Assembly (NCBI GenBank): GCA_052298855.1 | Contig: DAVZXP010000012.1 | Coordinates: forward strand, 1-16,552 | DNA: 16,552 nucleotides | DNA from: Fimenecus sp052298855 | GTDB taxonomy: Bacteria > Bacillota > Clostridia > Oscillospirales > Acutalibacteraceae | Direction of reading: 5' to 3' | Part shown: positions 14,283-16,552 of the stretch, one piece after another | Layout: every line of letters begins with the position of its first letter | How positions within the stretch are numbered: position 1 is the first letter of the stretch | Made by a program: the position numbers and the translations under genes | Notes under the pieces: generated by a model | Told to the model about the DNA's origin: nothing | The model's database searches: none | The model's input: the letters and a program-made list of their open reading frames with translations, nothing else

Positions 14283-14475
14283 TTTTGAGAGATTCTAAGA
14301 GACAGCAAACTTCAAAATTCCAAAGTCATTTTAGTGCGATTTATGGCATTTATGACTGAGACTTTTGAGAGACATCGCTCAAATCAAAATCGTAACACGA
14401 ATTGAAACGAGCAAAAAATTTGAGAGACATTTCAAAAAATAAAGAGGGCTTAAAGCAATAAAACTTTAAACCCTC
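14283..14475. repeat. Gene-free stretch with TTTGAGAGAYAT repeats and a hairpin
   Basis: The motif TTTGAGAGA followed by T or CAT occurs at 14283-14293, 14363-14375 and 14419-14430, at uneven spacing. At 14444-14475 GAGGGCTTAAAG / CTTTAAACCCTC forms an 11-of-12 hairpin without a clear T run. I see no coding region from 14251 to about 14637. Confidence 0.4.
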
Positions 14476-14489
14476 ACTTTAAGTTTGCC

Positions 14490-14523
14490 CTTTTATATTG
14501 TTTATCCATCAAAAATGCAAAGG
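14490..14523 (+). repeat. 34-nt direct repeat, left copy
   Basis: This copy is identical over 34 bases (CTTTTATATTG...AATGCAAAGG) to 16317-16350. In this copy only, CATCAAAAA (14507-14515) pairs with TTTTTGATG (14531-14539) to make a terminator-like hairpin. Weaker similarity between the two copies seems to continue for about 30 bases to the right. Confidence 0.85.
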
Positions 14524-14597
14524 CAGATCCTTTTTGATGCTGTTATCGAATTTATGTTTGTAATAGTTCGCTTTTTGGGACAATTGCTCTTTATTTG

Positions 14598-14626
14598 TTG
14601 ATATTATGCTTTTTCTACGATATAAT
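14598..14626 (+). promoter_or_regulatory. Promoter of the fucosidase gene
   Basis: TTGATA (14598-14603), a 17-base spacer and a perfect TATAAT (14621-14626). It implies a leader of about 105 bases. The leader contains a 30-codon open frame without a start codon (14638-14730), which may be a gene remnant. Confidence 0.75.
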
Positions 14627-14739
14627 TAAAATTGTAATATTATAGGGGTTATCATACTGTTACAGCAGAAATTGATGAATTTGTTACATTTGTCAGAAAG
14701 GGTGCAGAGATTATTGAATGCTTTGCGTGAGGAAAAATT

Positions 14740-16218
14740 ATGACAACTAAGGAATACTTACAGCAGATAGACGATGTAATCGCAAACGGAAAATATAAGG
14801 ATAATTGGGAGTCTTTATCCAATCATAAAACGCCGGACTGGTATCATAACGGCAAGCTCGGAATCTTTATTCACTGGGGTATTTATAGTGTTCCTGCCTA
14901 CGGCAGTGAGTGGTATTCAAGAGCAATGTATGATAAAAACTGCCGTGAATTTGAATATCACAGAGAAACCTATGGTACGCAGGATAAATTCGGTTATAAG
15001 GATTTTATCCCTATGTTCAAGGCTGAAAAATTTAATGCAGATAAATGGGCAGCACTGTTCAAGAAAAGCGGTGCAAAATTTGTTATGCCTGTGTGCGAGC
15101 ATCATGACGGATTTGCTATGTATGATACAGTGTTTAACCGATGGAATGCTAAAGCAATGGGCCCCTGCCGAGATGTTACGAGCGAAATAAAAAATGCGTG
15201 TGAAGATAATGGCTTGACCTTCTGTGCATCAACACACAGAGCCGAGCATTATTTCTTTATGAATATGGGCAGAACATTTTACAGTGACGTGAATGATGAA
15301 AAATACAGAGATTTTTATGGCCCAGCTGTTCACTGCCCTGAATGGGACAGCCATACAATACACAAAACGACAGCCGATACGTATTCAATCGGTGCAAGTA
15401 AAGAATGGCTTGAGGACTGGCTCGTGCGTACCTGTGAATTGATTGATAAATATCAGCCGAAAATTCTTTATTTTGACTGGTGGATTCACAACCATTCATT
15501 TAAGCCGTTTCTTAAAAAGCTGTGTGCTTATTACTACAACAGAGCAGAGGAGTGGGGCGAAGAGGTTACCATCAACTATAAGCATGAGGCATTTCCACCT
15601 ACTGTGGCAACCTTTGATGTTGAGCGCGGTGCGTTAACGTATATTTCACCAATCCCATGGCAGACAGATACGGCAATCGGTAAAGATTCATGGGGCTACA
15701 GAAAGGACAATACCTATAAAGGCACGAGGCAGATTATTACCGATTTGATTGATATTGTCAGCAAAAACGGTATGCTGCTGCTCAATATCGGTCCTAAACC
15801 GGACGGAACAATTACCGATGAGGAAACACAGGTGTTAAAAGAACTTGGCGAATGGATGAAGCTGAATGGTGAGGGCATTTACGGTACAACCTTTTGGAAA
15901 CAATTCGGCGAGGGTGATGTGAACAATGAGGAGGGCTTTTTTAAGGACAGAGAAGAAAAGGCGTTTACAGAAAAGGATTTCCGATTCACATATAAACGCG
16001 GTTCAATATATGCTTTTCAAATGCGTCCAAATGGTGAAAATGCTGTTATTAAGGCATTGAAAAAGCACAATCCGCACGATTTTATCATAAAAAGGATTAC
16101 GCTGCTTTCAACAAGTGAAACGCTTAAATTTGAAAGAAATGATAATGAATTGATTATTAAAGCAAACGAGAACTTTAACAACAGCAGTCCAATCTGTTTT
16201 AAAATAGAAATTGATTAG
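14740..16218 (+). CDS. Alpha-L-fucosidase, GH29 family
   Basis: This 492-aa enzyme probably removes terminal alpha-L-fucose from glycans or oligosaccharides by the retaining mechanism. Typical GH29 features are LGIFIHWGIYSVPAYGSEWYS near residues 40-60, KSGAKFVMPVCEHHDGFAMYD (about 107-127), the nucleophile strand ILYFDWW with Asp246, the late TDLIDIVSKNGMLLLNIGP segment and KPDGTITDEE. There is no signal peptide, so it should act in the cytoplasm on imported fucosylated sugars. GAGG at 14729-14732 precedes the ATG by about 7 bases, and a strong promoter lies at 14598. The gene is followed after 9 bases by a truncated GH39-like frame, suggesting a former glycan-use operon. It lies between the two 34-nt repeats. 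Confidence 0.92.
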   Translation: MTTKEYLQQIDDVIANGKYKDNWESLSNHKTPDWYHNGKLGIFIHWGIYSVPAYGSEWYSRAMYDKNCREFEYHRETYGTQDKFGYKDFIPMFKAEKFNADKWAALFKKSGAKFVMPVCEHHDGFAMYDTVFNRWNAKAMGPCRDVTSEIKNACEDNGLTFCASTHRAEHYFFMNMGRTFYSDVNDEKYRDFYGPAVHCPEWDSHTIHKTTADTYSIGASKEWLEDWLVRTCELIDKYQPKILYFDWWIHNHSFKPFLKKLCAYYYNRAEEWGEEVTINYKHEAFPPTVATFDVERGALTYISPIPWQTDTAIGKDSWGYRKDNTYKGTRQIITDLIDIVSKNGMLLLNIGPKPDGTITDEETQVLKELGEWMKLNGEGIYGTTFWKQFGEGDVNNEEGFFKDREEKAFTEKDFRFTYKRGSIYAFQMRPNGENAVIKALKKHNPHDFIIKRITLLSTSETLKFERNDNELIIKANENFNNSSPICFKIEID

Positions 16219-16227
16219 GAGCAATTT

Positions 16228-16353
16228 ATGGAATATAGTTTTGATATAAATTCTGAAACCGAAAAATTTGAACTGTATTATTTAAAATGTATATCTGCAG
16301 GCAGAGCACACGAGGGCTTTTATATTGTTTATCCATCAAAAATGCAAAGGTAG
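16228..16353 (+). pseudogene. Truncated GH39-like (beta-xylosidase family) N-terminus
   Basis: This 41-codon frame starts 9 bases after the fucosidase, with AGGAG ahead of the ATG. Residues FELYYLKCISAGRAHEG fit the N-terminal strand of GH39 enzymes (pattern '...W..C.GSGRA.EGLRADWQ...'). Right after that Gly the sequence turns into the 34-nt repeat, giving an unrelated tail (FYIVYPSKMQR) and a stop. A full GH39 protein has about 500 or more residues, so this is a stump cut at the repeat junction. The family call rests on about 17 residues. Confidence 0.5.
16317..16350 (+). repeat. 34-nt direct repeat, right copy
   Basis: This copy is identical to 14490-14523. It begins exactly where the GH39-like reading is lost, so the repeat edge is a recombination or insertion junction. 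The distance between copies is 1827 bases and encloses the whole fucosidase gene and its promoter. Confidence 0.85.
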
Positions 16354-16419
16354 CACTTTACTGTGTTAAATTTATGATGTTACTTCTTTTAAAATTCTGT
16401 GATATATTGTTCATGTTAA

Positions 16420-16552
16420 TTATCGAGAAATCAGCGAACATGCTTTTTCGATAATTACTCTCCCTCGTTCAAAGAACTCGGTCAATTTCTGTTTAAAGAT
16501 TTCTTTTTCCGGTATTTTCTGTCCCTCGGATTTCCTCATGATAGAAATAATC
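16420..16552 (-). CDS. Possible partial gene running off the right edge
   Basis: On the minus strand an open frame enters from the window edge and ends at 16420. It reads ...MRKSEGQKIPEKEIF, then LTEFFERGRVIIEKAC and a short tail. The composition is protein-like and helical. I do not recognise a family, and the real start is not visible or could be the Met at 16539, which lacks a ribosome site. The stop lies in a 9-bp inverted repeat AATTATCGA / TCGATAATT (16418-16456). Confidence 0.3.
   Translation of the reverse strand, partial: IISIMRKSEGQKIPEKEIFKQKLTEFFERGRVIIEKACSLISR

Noticed and set aside
14638..14730. 30-codon open frame in the fucosidase leader
   Set aside because: It has no start codon and begins right after the promoter; it may be a gene remnant but there is no independent support.

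Overview
The window is A+T-rich DNA. Its strong Shine-Dalgarno sites (AGGAGG, AAAGGAG), sigma-A type promoters with 17-bp spacers and gene content (large serine recombinase, TnpV remnant, GH29 fucosidase) suggest a gut Clostridia chromosome, probably Oscillospiraceae/Ruminococcus-like. The host assignment is an inference from style and content. No rRNA, tRNA or CRISPR array was seen.

Layout. (1) 1-5371: a restriction-modification-like operon. It encodes a short protein with an adenine-methyltransferase SAM motif but no catalytic NPPY, a full N6-adenine methyltransferase whose frame is broken at a six-G run, and a 963-aa GIY-YIG nuclease/SF2 helicase fusion. The genes overlap by 8 and 1 bases and end at a clear terminator. 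(2) 5418-8814: a promoter with a perfect palindrome between -35 and -10, then a tightly packed run of VbhA-like antitoxin, Fic protein, P-loop kinase-like protein, S51 peptidase-like protein and APH-fold phosphotransferase. (3) 8836-9432, minus strand: a small-protein cassette (zinc ribbon, 40-aa basic protein, possible 38-aa leader ORF) with its own extended -10 promoter and hairpins. (4) 9493-12176: an AAA/ABC-type ATPase of the OLD/AAA_15 kind, a TnpV scar on the opposite strand, and a DUF2971 protein. (5) 12298-13858: a large serine recombinase with its own promoter and a terminator buried in its last codons. (6) 13855-14535: a gene-free stretch packed with palindromes, a 24-nt direct repeat and hairpins. 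(7) 14598-16353: a GH29 alpha-L-fucosidase and the start of a truncated GH39-like gene, enclosed by two copies of a 34-nt direct repeat. A possible unrecognised partial gene runs off the right edge on the minus strand.

Reading. Positions 1 to about 13.9 kb look like mobile or defence cargo (R-M, Fic toxin-antitoxin, ATPase plus DUF2971, serine recombinase, TnpV scar). From about 14.6 kb the content becomes glycan metabolism of the resident chromosome. The palindrome-rich strip between them is the likely edge of the mobile region. The points most worth a second look are the GIY-YIG-helicase R-M operon with its G-tract frameshift, the Fic/VbhA operon with three enzyme genes behind it and an operator-like dyad in its promoter, the minus-strand small-protein cassette, and the 34-nt repeat pair that cuts a GH39 gene.
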